From Actinacidiphila epipremni (GTDB lineage: Bacteria; Actinomycetota; Actinomycetes; Streptomycetales; Streptomycetaceae): a stretch of DNA of 64,000 bases. How positions within the stretch are numbered: the first letter of the stretch is position 1; each line of letters starts with the position of its first letter. The stretch is from NCBI RefSeq assembly GCF_012034175.1, contig NZ_JAATEJ010000010.1:1-64000 (forward strand), given 5' to 3'. Under the pieces are notes generated by a model. That model did not search any database and was not told the origin of the DNA. It worked only from the letters and a program-made list of their open reading frames with translations. Both the position numbers and the translations under genes were made by a program. Positions 26,383 to 36,094 of the stretch are shown here, piece by piece.

Positions 26383-27518
26383 CCGACGACCTCGCGACCC
26401 GCCGGGACGCGGCCGACGACTCGGCCCCGGACGGCCCGGGCCCGCAGGACTCCGCCCCGGACGACCCCGCCCCGTACGACTCCCCCCTCGCGCGGCTGAG
26501 CCCCCGCGGCCGGGTGCTGGTGCTGCTCGCCGGGGTGGTGGTGCTGGCGCTCCTGGCCGGCGTGGCGGTGTGGCGGGCGGCGGACCGGGCCGACCGCAGG
26601 AACCAGGTCCAGGCGGGCGGCCCGGCGGTGCACGCCGGCACGGTGTCGCTCGCGGCGGGCGACAGCCCGCGGATCGTCTTCCGCTCCATGGCCTGGGGCC
26701 CGCACCGCGACGAGCTGGCGAGCGTCCCGGCCGCCGACCCGAACGGCCCCCGTACCGCCTCCGGCGTGCAGTGCCTGCGCTTCTACGCCGCCGGCGGCAC
26801 CGGCATCTGCCTCCAGGCCGAGCGCGGCGCGGTCAACGACTCCTACCGGGCGCTCGTGCTGGACGCCCGGCTGCGCACCACCCGCCATGTCGACCTCGCG
26901 GGCATCCCGACCCGCGCCCGGGTCTCGCCGAGCGGCCGGATGGTGGCCTGGACGGTCTTCGTCGGCGGCGACTCCTACGCGGGCACGAACTTCTCCACCC
27001 GCACCTCGATCCTCGACACCCGCACCGGCGCGCTCCAACCGACGCTGGAGGACTACGCGTTGACGCGCGACGGCACGCGCGTGCGGGCCGCCGACCTCAA
27101 CTACTGGGGCGTCACCTTCGCCGACGACACGCACTTCTACGCGACGGCGGCGACGGGCGGCCACACGTACCTGATCCGCGGCGACACCGCGACCCGCACC
27201 GCGGTCACCCTGCGCACGAACGTCGAATGCCCCTCCCTGTCCCCCGACGGCACGCGCATCGCCTTCAAGAAGCGCGTCCCGGGCCTGTCCCCGGACGCGC
27301 CCTGGCGCCTGTACGTCCTCGACCTCGGCACGCTCAAGGACCACCCCACGGCGGAGTCCCGCAACGTCGACGACCAGGCGGTCTGGCGCGACGACGGCAC
27401 CCTCTCCTACTCCCTCCCCGGCGACTACGGCTCCGACCTCTTCACCGTCCCCGCCGACGGCACCGGCCGCCCGTCCCTGCTCACCCCCTCGGCCCTCTCC
27501 CCCTCCTGGCTCGGCTGA
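26379..27518 (+). CDS. Membrane-anchored TolB/WD40-like propeller protein, unknown function
   Basis: A 379-residue protein. The acidic, Pro/Asp-rich cytoplasmic tail (residues 1-45) is followed by a single span (VLVLLAGVVVLALLAGVAVW, near 49-68) and an extracytoplasmic domain. The outer part shows TolB-type propeller repeats such as ARVSPSGRMVAW, PSLSPDGTRIAFKK and QAVWRDDGTLSYS. Such domains usually bind partner proteins or ligands rather than catalyse. It is the last gene of the phosphoesterase-MFS unit (ATGA overlap) and converges, 12 bases apart, with the fused dihydroxyacetone kinase. A role with the secreted phosphoesterase is plausible but not shown. Confidence 0.8.
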   Translation: MTDDLATRRDAADDSAPDGPGPQDSAPDDPAPYDSPLARLSPRGRVLVLLAGVVVLALLAGVAVWRAADRADRRNQVQAGGPAVHAGTVSLAAGDSPRIVFRSMAWGPHRDELASVPAADPNGPRTASGVQCLRFYAAGGTGICLQAERGAVNDSYRALVLDARLRTTRHVDLAGIPTRARVSPSGRMVAWTVFVGGDSYAGTNFSTRTSILDTRTGALQPTLEDYALTRDGTRVRAADLNYWGVTFADDTHFYATAATGGHTYLIRGDTATRTAVTLRTNVECPSLSPDGTRIAFKKRVPGLSPDAPWRLYVLDLGTLKDHPTAESRNVDDQAVWRDDGTLSYSLPGDYGSDLFTVPADGTGRPSLLTPSALSPSWLG

Positions 27519-27530
27519 CCCGGGGCCCGC

Positions 27531-29306
27531 TCAACCGCACGGGGCCTCGGCGAACACCGGGCCCGCCGCCGCCAGGCACAGGGCCAGGGAGGTGGCGCCG
27601 GGGTCGGGCGAGCCCAGGCTGCGCTCGGCCAGCGGGCGGGCCCGGCCGAGCCGGGGGCGCAGCTCCGCGGTGCGCTCGGCGGCCCGGGTGGCGACCCGGG
27701 CCGCCGCCGTCCACGCGGCGGCGAGCGTGGCGCCGTCCTGCACCTGGGCGCGGAAGGTCTCGGCGAACGGGACGAGCGCGTCCAGCATGGTCTTGTCGCC
27801 GACGGCGGCGTGGCCGACCGCCTGGAGCCGTGCGACGCCGTGGTCGAGGGCGCCGGACAGCCGCCGGGCGGTACGGCCGGGTCCTGCCGCGTCGCCGGCC
27901 AGGTGGGCGCCGACGGCGTCGAGCAGCACGCCCCACAGCGCGCCGCTGGTGCCGCCGCTCTTGTCCGACCAGGCGGCGCCGGCCGCGCGCAGCAGCGAGC
28001 CGGGGTCCGCGGCGTGCCGGCCGGTGGCGTCGAGGGCGGCCCGCAGGCCCCGGGTCATGCCGATGCCGTGGTCGCCGTCCCCGGCGACGGCGTCCAGCCG
28101 GCCCAGCTCCTCCTCGGCGGCGCTCACGGCCGAGAGCATCGCGGCCAGCACCCGGCGGGCGACCTCGGCCCCGGGGGCGTCCGGGGCCGGTGCGGCGGCC
28201 GGGTCCGGGTCAGAGGCCGGGTCCAGAGCCGGGGCCGGGGCCTCCTCCCGTACGGACGTCACCGCGGGCGCGGCGGCCCGCGGACCGGGCGCGGGCGGGC
28301 GCGCATCGCCCGGGGCGCGGCGCAGGGCCGGGGTGTCGGCCGGGGCCGCCCACAGCTCCTCCAGCGTGTCGTCGAGCCAGGTCAGGCTCAGGGAGCAGCC
28401 GGCCATGTTCAGGCTCGTGACGTACTCCCCGACCTCCGGCAGCACCACCTCGACGCCGGCCCGGGCGAGGTGCCGGGCGATGCCGCTCCACAGCACGAAC
28501 AGCTCGTCCTGCCCGGTCGCGCCGAGCCCGTTGAGCAGCACGGCGGCCCGGGCCGGGCCGTCGCCGGGCGCCTCGGCCAACAGCGCGTCGACCAGGGTGC
28601 GGGCCAGCGCCTCGGCGGGCATCCGCGCGACGGTGCGGATGCCCGGCTCGCCGTGGATGCCCAGGCCGATGGCCATGGCGTCGGCGTCCACCCGGAAGAG
28701 GGGTTCTGCGGCTCCGGGCAGGGTGCAGCCGCTGAAGGCGACGCCGATGCTGCGGGTGCGGTCGTTGGTGCGCCGGGCGATGCTCTCGACATCGTCGATG
28801 CCGTCACCGCGGGTGGCCGCGGCGCCGGTGGTCTTGAAGACGACGACGCTGCCGGCGATGCCCCGGCGTATCGCGGCGTCGGCGCTGTCCGCGGAGGCGA
28901 TGTCGTCGGTGACCTGCACGCTGCGGCAGTCGATGCCCTCGGCCTTGAGCCGGTCCTGGGCCATGGTGAAGTTCAGTACGTCGCCGGCGTAGTTGCCGTA
29001 GCAGAAGAGCACGGGCGCGCCGTCGGGCAGGGCGCGGACGAGCCGGTGGATCTGCTCGGTGGACGGCGAGGCGAAGACGTTGCCCAGCACCGCCGCGTCG
29101 GCCATGCCGTGGCCGACGAACCCGGCGGTCCAGGGGAAGTGGCCGCTGCCGCCCCCGAGGACCAGCCGGGTGGCGCGGTCGCCGGGGCGTGCGTGCCGCA
29201 GCACCCCGCCGTCGGGGACGGCGCGCACATAGCGGGCGTAGGCCGAGGTGAAGCCGTCGACCATGTCGAGGGCGAAGTCCTGCGGATCGTTGGCGATCGT
29301 CGTCAT
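27531..29306 (-). CDS. Fused dihydroxyacetone kinase-family protein (DhaK-DhaL)
   Basis: A 591-residue ATP-dependent kinase of the DAK family. The DhaK domain (residues 1-325) has GGGSGHFPWTAGFVGHGM, NYAGDVLNF with the catalytic Asp near 109, and GIHGEPG with His218, which binds the substrate carbonyl covalently. An Ala/Pro/Asp-rich linker (326-380) leads to the DhaL domain with the Mg/ATP motif AGDGDHGIGM near 409. Relatives phosphorylate dihydroxyacetone or erythrulose, so the substrate is a short ketose at best guess. GGAAAGGA precedes the ATG. It is the last gene of the leftward operon that also starts with dhaK-dhaL-dhaM, so the operon encodes two kinase systems. Confidence 0.9.
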   Translation of the reverse strand: MTTIANDPQDFALDMVDGFTSAYARYVRAVPDGGVLRHARPGDRATRLVLGGGSGHFPWTAGFVGHGMADAAVLGNVFASPSTEQIHRLVRALPDGAPVLFCYGNYAGDVLNFTMAQDRLKAEGIDCRSVQVTDDIASADSADAAIRRGIAGSVVVFKTTGAAATRGDGIDDVESIARRTNDRTRSIGVAFSGCTLPGAAEPLFRVDADAMAIGLGIHGEPGIRTVARMPAEALARTLVDALLAEAPGDGPARAAVLLNGLGATGQDELFVLWSGIARHLARAGVEVVLPEVGEYVTSLNMAGCSLSLTWLDDTLEELWAAPADTPALRRAPGDARPPAPGPRAAAPAVTSVREEAPAPALDPASDPDPAAAPAPDAPGAEVARRVLAAMLSAVSAAEEELGRLDAVAGDGDHGIGMTRGLRAALDATGRHAADPGSLLRAAGAAWSDKSGGTSGALWGVLLDAVGAHLAGDAAGPGRTARRLSGALDHGVARLQAVGHAAVGDKTMLDALVPFAETFRAQVQDGATLAAAWTAAARVATRAAERTAELRPRLGRARPLAERSLGSPDPGATSLALCLAAAGPVFAEAPCG

Positions 29307-29385
29307 GCTGTGGTTCCGGTCCTTTCCAGCAACCCCACTCGTCCTGCTTCGGTTCGTGCGCCGCGCGCGCGGCCGGGCATCGGTG

Positions 29386-30282
29386 TCAAGGGCTCTCCTG
29401 TACGTCGGCCGGCGTGCCGGGCGGCCAGCCGACCGGGTGGGCCGGCAGGTCCCGGGGGACGCGGGTGGTGAAGGCGGGCGGGCGCTTGCCGAGGAAGGCC
29501 GCGACCCCCTCCGCGACGTCGGGTCCGAGCTTGAGCTCGTGGTTGACGTGCGACTCGGCGAGGTGGGCCCGCTCCGGGCCGGGCGCCAGCAGGCCGGCCC
29601 ACAGCAGGCGCCTGGTCATCGCGGTGGCGGCGGGCGAGGTGCCGAGGGTCATCCGGCGGGCCAGTGCCAGCGCGGCCGGCAGCAGCTCGGCCGGCTCGTG
29701 CACGGACCGCACCAGGCCCGCCCGGTGGGCCTCGCCGGCGTCGAACAGCTCGGCGGTGAGCATCCATTCCAGGGCCTGGGCGACGCCGACGACGCGGGGC
29801 AGGAACCAGCTGGACGCGGCTTCCGGGCCGAGTCCGCGGCGGGTGTGGACGAACCCGAAGCGGGCGCTGGTGCTGGCCAGCCGGGCGTCCATGGCAAGGG
29901 TCATGGACGCGCCGAGGCCCACGGCGGGGCCGTTGACCGCCGCGATCACCGGCTTGGTGCAGGCGGCGATGCGCAGCGTGAGCTGTCCGCCGCGGTCGCG
30001 CGGCACCCCGTCGATCATGTCCACCGGGCGCTGCGCGGCAACCGGCGCGGCGGTGAAGGCCCGGTCCGGGTCGCTCATGTCGGCGCCGGCGCAGAAGGCC
30101 CGCCCGGCGCCGGTGACCACGACGGCGCGGATGGTGTCGTCGGCGTCGGCCGCGTCGAGGGCGGCGATCAGTTCGTCGCGCATCACGGCGGTGAACGCGT
30201 TGAGTTTCCGCGGCCGGTCCAGGGTGATGACGGCGCAGTCGTCGTCGGTCGTGCAGCCGATCGTGGTGTACGGGCCCGTCAT
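29386..30282 (-). CDS. Crotonase-family protein (enoyl-CoA hydratase/isomerase-like) with altered active site
   Basis: A 298-residue crotonase-fold protein. The oxyanion-hole segment GAGRAFCAGADMSD and the family core PAVGLGASMTLAMD are clear. The first canonical hydratase glutamate (C-E-L in standard enzymes) is replaced by serine in GASMTLAMD. The second catalytic region reads RRGLGPEAASSWFLPR, where a glutamate is offset, as in isomerase- or hydrolase-like members. It is therefore unlikely to be a simple 2-enoyl-CoA hydratase. The ATG at 30282 overlaps the stop of the acyl-CoA dehydrogenase gene. The extra C-terminal 25 residues are Pro-rich. Confidence 0.82.
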   Translation of the reverse strand: MTGPYTTIGCTTDDDCAVITLDRPRKLNAFTAVMRDELIAALDAADADDTIRAVVVTGAGRAFCAGADMSDPDRAFTAAPVAAQRPVDMIDGVPRDRGGQLTLRIAACTKPVIAAVNGPAVGLGASMTLAMDARLASTSARFGFVHTRRGLGPEAASSWFLPRVVGVAQALEWMLTAELFDAGEAHRAGLVRSVHEPAELLPAALALARRMTLGTSPAATAMTRRLLWAGLLAPGPERAHLAESHVNHELKLGPDVAEGVAAFLGKRPPAFTTRVPRDLPAHPVGWPPGTPADVQESP

Positions 30283-31403
30283 GACGCCGGCACCTCCAGG
30301 ATCGCCGGGGCGATACGTGCCCGGTGCTCGGCGGGCGTGCCGAGCAGGGCGCGGCCGGCCCGGGCGCGCTTGAGGTACAGGTGGGCGGGGTGCTCGGCGG
30401 TGAAGCCGATGCCGCCGAGCACCTGGAGGGCCGATTCGGCGACGGCCACGTAGGCGTCGGCGTTGTGCGCGAAGAGCGCCGCGGCGACGAGCGGGAACTG
30501 CCCGTCGTCCGTGCCGAGGGCCCACGCCAGGGTCTCCGCGGCGCGTTCGCCGAGGTCGGCGGCGACGACCATGTCGGCGACCCGGTGCTTGACCGCCTGG
30601 AAGGAGCCGATGGGCGCGCCGAACTGCTCCCGGGTGCGGGCGTGCTCGGCGGCGAGGTCGGTGAGCCGGGCCATGCCGCCGACCGCTTCGGCGGCCAGCG
30701 CGGCGAGCGCGGTGTCGCGGACCTGCTCCAGGGTGCGCCGGCCGGCGCCCTCCTCGCCGACGAGCCGCGCGGGGGCGTCGTCGAGGACGACGTCGCAAAG
30801 ACGCCGGGTCACGTCGATGCCGGGCCGCGGGGTGATGGCGACGCCCGGCGCGGTGCGCGCGACCCGCAGCAGGCTCACGCCCTCGCCGGTGCGTGCCGCG
30901 ACGAGCAGGTCGTCGGCGGTGTGCGCGTCGACCACCGCGGTCTTGGTCCCGCGCAGGCGCCGGGTGCGGCCGGTGCCGGTCGCCGTGGCGGCGACCCCGG
31001 CGGGCGTCCACCCCGGGCGGCGCTCGGAGACCGCGACGGTGGCGGTCCGCTCGCCGGCGACGATCCCGGGCAGCAGCTCCCGGCAGGCGTCGTCGTCGCC
31101 GCTCGCCAGCAGCGCGGTGGTGGCGAGCACGACCGAGGAGAACAGCGGCGCGGGGCACAGCGCCCGGCCGGACTCCACGAGGATCCACACCAGTTCGGCC
31201 GGCGAGAAGCCGCTGCCGCCGTACTGCTCGGGCACGGCGATGCCCGGCAGGCCCAGTTCGGCCGCGGCGCGCCGCCAGGCCGCGCGGTCGAAGCCGGCCG
31301 GCTGCGCGGTCTGGGCGAGCAGGTGCTCGTACGAGCAGGTCGCGGCGAGGAAGTCCCGTACGGTGGCGCGCAGTTGGCGCTGCTCGTCGGTGGGGGTGAT
31401 CAT
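30279..31403 (-). CDS. Acyl-CoA dehydrogenase (FadE-type, possibly one half of a heteromeric enzyme)
   Basis: A 374-residue flavoprotein family member. The N-terminal helical domain holds GLPGIAVPEQYGGSGFSPAE. The C-terminal domain ends ALQVLGGIGFTAEHPAHLYLKRAR, characteristic of actinobacterial FadE subunits. The MCAD-type catalytic glutamate motif (Y-E-G-T) is absent. In steroid and other alicyclic degraders, such subunits pair with a second FadE chain as alpha2beta2 enzymes, and two candidates are encoded in the rightward operon. It should introduce a 2,3-double bond into an acyl-CoA using FAD. It lies 73 bases after the thiolase gene. Confidence 0.86.
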   Translation of the reverse strand: MITPTDEQRQLRATVRDFLAATCSYEHLLAQTAQPAGFDRAAWRRAAAELGLPGIAVPEQYGGSGFSPAELVWILVESGRALCPAPLFSSVVLATTALLASGDDDACRELLPGIVAGERTATVAVSERRPGWTPAGVAATATGTGRTRRLRGTKTAVVDAHTADDLLVAARTGEGVSLLRVARTAPGVAITPRPGIDVTRRLCDVVLDDAPARLVGEEGAGRRTLEQVRDTALAALAAEAVGGMARLTDLAAEHARTREQFGAPIGSFQAVKHRVADMVVAADLGERAAETLAWALGTDDGQFPLVAAALFAHNADAYVAVAESALQVLGGIGFTAEHPAHLYLKRARAGRALLGTPAEHRARIAPAILEVPAS

Positions 31404-31476
31404 CGTGGCTCCCGTCCGCGCCCGGGTACGGTTCGCCGGGTGCGTTGTCGCAGCTTGGTGTCCATGGGGCCGCTCC

Positions 31477-32663
<1,187 letters not shown>

Positions 32664-32667
<4 letters not shown>

Positions 32668-33524
32668 GACGCCACCGCCGGCTTGTCGTAGGCGTACACG
32701 CCGCGCCCGGTCTTGCGGCCGAGCCGGCCGGCGCTGACGTACTGCTCCAGCAGCGGTGCCGGCCGGTACTTGTCGCCCAGGACGCGGTGCAGCTCGCGGG
32801 TCGCGGCGAGCCGCACGTCGAGGCCGACGAGGTCGGCGAGCTGGAAGGGGCCCATGGGGTGGTTGAGGGCGAGCCGGACCGCCCGGTCGATGCCCTCGGC
32901 GGAGGCCACGCCCTGCTCCAGCATCAGGAACGCCTCGTTGCCGATGACGATGTTGATCCGGGAGGTGACGAAGCCGGCGAGGTCGCGGACCTGCACCGTC
33001 TGCTTGCCGAGGGCGGCGGCGGCCTGCTCGGCGCGGTCGATCGTGGCGGGGGCGGTTTCCAGGCCGACCACGATCTCGCACAGCTGCATGGCCCGTACCG
33101 GGTTGAAGAAGTGCATGCCGACGCCGCGGGCCGGGTCGTCCAGGGCGGACATCAGGTGGGTGACGGACAGCGCCGAGGTGTTGCTGGCGAGGACCGCGTC
33201 CCGCGGGGCGGCGGCCTCGGCCTGGCGCAGCACGTCCTGCTTGACGACCGGGTCCTCGATGACGGCCTCGACGACCAGGTCGGCGCCGGCGACGCAGTCG
33301 GCGAGACCGGTGGCGGGCCGCACCCGGGCGAGCGCGGCGTCGCGGCCGGCCGGGTCGAGCTTGCCGCGGCGTACCCCGTCGTCGAGGTCCGCGGTGATAC
33401 GGGCCAGGCCCGCCTCGCGGGCGGCGGGCACGAAGTCGAAGACGCTGACGTCCTGGCCGCGGGCGGCGGCGACGTAGGCGATGCCGGCGCCCATGGTGCC
33501 GGTGCCGATGACGGCGATGTGCAT
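32664..33524 (-). CDS. 3-hydroxyacyl-CoA dehydrogenase
   Basis: A 286-residue NAD-dependent enzyme that oxidises 3-hydroxyacyl-CoA to 3-oxoacyl-CoA. The N-terminal NAD motif is VIGTGTMGAGIA. The catalytic dyad is visible: the His in MHFFNPVRAMQLCEIV near residue 138 and the family Glu in the same block. The substrate-side Asn/Ser segment SNTSALSVTHL near 115 and the C-terminal GPFQLADLVGLDV complete the hallmark set. It resembles PaaH/HbdA in size. It is coupled to thiolase by overlap and separated by 72 bases from the upstream F420-type oxidoreductase gene. Confidence 0.93.
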
Positions 33525-33596
33525 GGAGGGGTTCCCTTCGGTTGGGCGGGGATCCGGGCGGGAGGCCCTGGGGTGCCCGCGCCTGGTGGTCCGCGC

Positions 33597-34550
33597 CTAG
33601 TTGCCCGCGAGGGCGGCGACCACGGGGGCGAACGCGGTGATGTCGTTGCCGGGCGCCAGGGTCCAGTAGCTGATACCCCAGCGTTCGCGGCGCCGGCGCA
33701 GGTCGTCGGTGATCTGCGCGGCCGTGCCGACCAGGAAATGCGGGGAGCTGCGCAGGTGGTCCGGCGGCAGGTTCTGGGCGCGGGCCAGCCGGTCGATCGC
33801 CTCGTCGCGGCGGTCGGTCACGACGAGCTTGAGGATCAGCGCGTGCAGCGTGAGCGCGGGCAGCCGGGGCCCGGCGGCCTCGGTGATCCAGGCGACCTTC
33901 TTCGCCATCGCGTCCAGGTGCGGCCCCTGGTCGCCGGTCTCGGCCTGCCAGGACTTCGCGGCCGACCCGTGCTCCATGTTGCGGTGGACGCTGACGATGT
34001 CGGCGTGCCGCGCGGCCAGTTGCAGCACCCGGCGGGATCCGCCGCCGACGAGCAGCGGGATGTGCGGGAGGTCCGCCGGCCGCCACGGCGTGCCGCCGCT
34101 GTCGATCCGGTAGTGCTCGCCGGCGTGGTCCACCGGGCGGCCGGACAGCGCCGCGTCCAGGACGCGCAGGGTCTCGCCGAGCCGGTCGACCCGGGTGCCG
34201 GGGCCGTGCCGGGTGATGCCGGCGCCGGTGTAGTCGCCGGCGTTCCAGCCGGCGCCGATGCCGATCTCCAGGCTGTGGTCGGTGAGCAGGTCGGTGGTGG
34301 CCGCCTCGCGGGCCAGGACCGCCGGGTTCCACAGGTCGTTGTTGAGCACCAGGGTGCCCACGCGCAGCCCGGGGGCGGCGTCGTGCGCGCTGACCAGGGC
34401 GGACCAGATGCCGGGTGAGCCGATGTGGTCGACGACGGTGAGCACGTCGTAGCCGGTGTCGGCGACCTGCCGTGCGGTCTGCTGCCAGCCGGCCCGGTCG
34501 GTCAGCTGCGCGCAGGTGGCGCCGAACCTGAAGGGCTTGCCGGCGCTCAT
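33597..34550 (-). CDS. LLM-class F420-dependent oxidoreductase
   Basis: A 317-residue luciferase-like (LLM) TIM-barrel flavin/F420 enzyme. Characteristic stretches are FRFGATCAQLTDRAGW, VLTVVDHIGSPGIWSALVSA near 36, RVGTLVLNNDLWNPAVLAREA near 63, and LEIGIGAGWNAGDY near 95. The whole family of this subtype in actinomycetes is usually F420-dependent. The substrate is unknown; in catabolic clusters these enzymes reduce enones or oxidise alcohols. The start overlaps the GMC oxidoreductase stop (ATGA). A second LLM enzyme is encoded in the rightward operon. Confidence 0.85.
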   Translation of the reverse strand: MSAGKPFRFGATCAQLTDRAGWQQTARQVADTGYDVLTVVDHIGSPGIWSALVSAHDAAPGLRVGTLVLNNDLWNPAVLAREAATTDLLTDHSLEIGIGAGWNAGDYTGAGITRHGPGTRVDRLGETLRVLDAALSGRPVDHAGEHYRIDSGGTPWRPADLPHIPLLVGGGSRRVLQLAARHADIVSVHRNMEHGSAAKSWQAETGDQGPHLDAMAKKVAWITEAAGPRLPALTLHALILKLVVTDRRDEAIDRLARAQNLPPDHLRSSPHFLVGTAAQITDDLRRRRERWGISYWTLAPGNDITAFAPVVAALAGN

Positions 34551-36091
34551 GCGGCTGCTCCGCCGTCGAGTTCCCGCTGCATGAATTCCGCGATCCTTTC
34601 CGCGACCGTCATCGTGGTCACCGCCGTGTTGGCCCGCACCATGCGCGGGAAGACCGACGCGTCGGCGACGCGCAGGTTCTGCAGCCCGTGGACGCGCCCG
34701 TACTGGTCCACCACCGCCGAGGGGTCCGCGGCCGGGCCCATCCGGCAGGTGCCGCCGGTGTGGTGGGAGGTGCGCACCGTCGCCCGCAGCCATCGGTCGA
34801 CCGCGCCGTCGTCGGCGAGTTCGCGGTCGGTGAGGGTGGTACGGCGGCCCAGCAGCGCCGCCATCGGGGCGCGCCGGGAGATGTCCACCGTGAGGCGTAC
34901 CGCCTCGCGCAGCCGGCGCAGGTCCCCGGGCTCGTGCAGGAAGCGCAGCTCGACGGCCGGCTGGACGGCGGGGTCCGCCGAGGTCAGGGTCACCGAGCCG
35001 GTGGAGTGGGGCAGTTCGATGGCCGGCACCAGGGAGACCAGGCTGTCGCCGTGGCGCCCGGGGGCGGCGGTCCGCACGGTGATCTGCATGTCGTCGGCGT
35101 CGGCGGAGCCGTCGGCGGTGTAGCGCAGCGCGACCTGGACGCGCGGGGTGGCCGCGCCCGCCCGGACCGTCTCGGGGGCGACCTCCCACACCAGGTCGGC
35201 GACCTGGTGGTCGGCGAGGTTGCGGCCGACCGCGGGCAGCTTCGCCACCGGGGCGATGCCCAGCCGTACGAGCGCGTCCGGGTCGCCGACGCCGGAGAGC
35301 ATGAGCAGCTGGGGCGAGCCGATCACGCCGGCCGACAGCACGATCTGCCCGGCGGTGACGGTCTCGACGCGGCCGGCGTGCTCGACCTCGACGCCGGTGG
35401 CCCGGGTGCCGCTGAACAGCAGCCGGCGCGCACGGGTGTCGGGCAGCAGGGTGAAGTCCGGCCGGGCGCGGGCGGCGGGCAGGTAGGTCAGGGCGGTGCT
35501 GGCGCGGATGCCGCCGACGTTGTTGAAGGGGATCGGGCCGACTCCGGTGGCGTCGGGCGCGTTGGCGTCGGGGCAGTCGGCGAAGTCCTGCCGGCATGCC
35601 TCGTAGAAGGCGGTCTGCGGCGGCAGCCACTCCTCGCGGGGGTAGCGCCGCACCTTGATGGGGCCGCGGGTGCCGTGCCAGGGGTCGGTGAAGTCGAGGT
35701 CGTGCTCGATCGCGCGCATGGCGGGCAGCAGGCTGTCGTAGTCCCACAGGTCGTTGCCGAGGTCGCGCCAGGCGCGGAAGTCGTCGCGCAGGCCGCGCAG
35801 GAAGACCTGGCCGTTGATGGCGCTGGTGCCGCCGACGACCTTGCCGCGGGGCAGCGGGCGCAGCGGCTGCCCTTGGGCGGCGCGGGCCTGGTAGCCCCAC
35901 ATGTGGCCGTGGGTCGTGACGTAGGCGGCGGTGGCGTTGCCGTAGCGCAGTTCGCCGGGCAGCGTGTCCGGGTCGGGGTAGTCGGGGCCCGCCTCGATCA
36001 GCGCCACGCGCAGTCCCGGCAGCTGCGACAGGCGTGCGGCCAGGACGGCTCCCGCCGATCCGGCACCGATGACGACGACGTCGAAGCTCAT
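34547..36091 (-). CDS. GMC-family FAD alcohol oxidoreductase (choline dehydrogenase-like)
   Basis: A 514-residue glucose-methanol-choline oxidoreductase. The N-terminal FAD-binding motif is VVIGAGSAGAVLAARLS, followed by the GMC signature GKVVGGTSAINGQVFLRG near residue 82. The second signature is near 255 (GVIGSPQLLMLSGVG). The C-terminal catalytic region contains the His pair in TSHHTGGTCRMGP near 435 and RANTAVTTMTVAERI near 485. It should oxidise a primary or secondary alcohol to an aldehyde or ketone, with oxygen or a carrier as acceptor. It lies three bases after dhaM and overlaps the LLM gene, so it belongs to the leftward operon. Confidence 0.9.
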   Translation of the reverse strand: MSFDVVVIGAGSAGAVLAARLSQLPGLRVALIEAGPDYPDPDTLPGELRYGNATAAYVTTHGHMWGYQARAAQGQPLRPLPRGKVVGGTSAINGQVFLRGLRDDFRAWRDLGNDLWDYDSLLPAMRAIEHDLDFTDPWHGTRGPIKVRRYPREEWLPPQTAFYEACRQDFADCPDANAPDATGVGPIPFNNVGGIRASTALTYLPAARARPDFTLLPDTRARRLLFSGTRATGVEVEHAGRVETVTAGQIVLSAGVIGSPQLLMLSGVGDPDALVRLGIAPVAKLPAVGRNLADHQVADLVWEVAPETVRAGAATPRVQVALRYTADGSADADDMQITVRTAAPGRHGDSLVSLVPAIELPHSTGSVTLTSADPAVQPAVELRFLHEPGDLRRLREAVRLTVDISRRAPMAALLGRRTTLTDRELADDGAVDRWLRATVRTSHHTGGTCRMGPAADPSAVVDQYGRVHGLQNLRVADASVFPRMVRANTAVTTMTVAERIAEFMQRELDGGAAA

Positions 36092-36094
36092 GGG

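Noticed and set aside
31404..31476. Small open frame between thiolase and acyl-CoA dehydrogenase genes
   Set aside because: Only about 20 residues, Arg-rich, no ribosome site or homology; better seen as an intercistronic gap.
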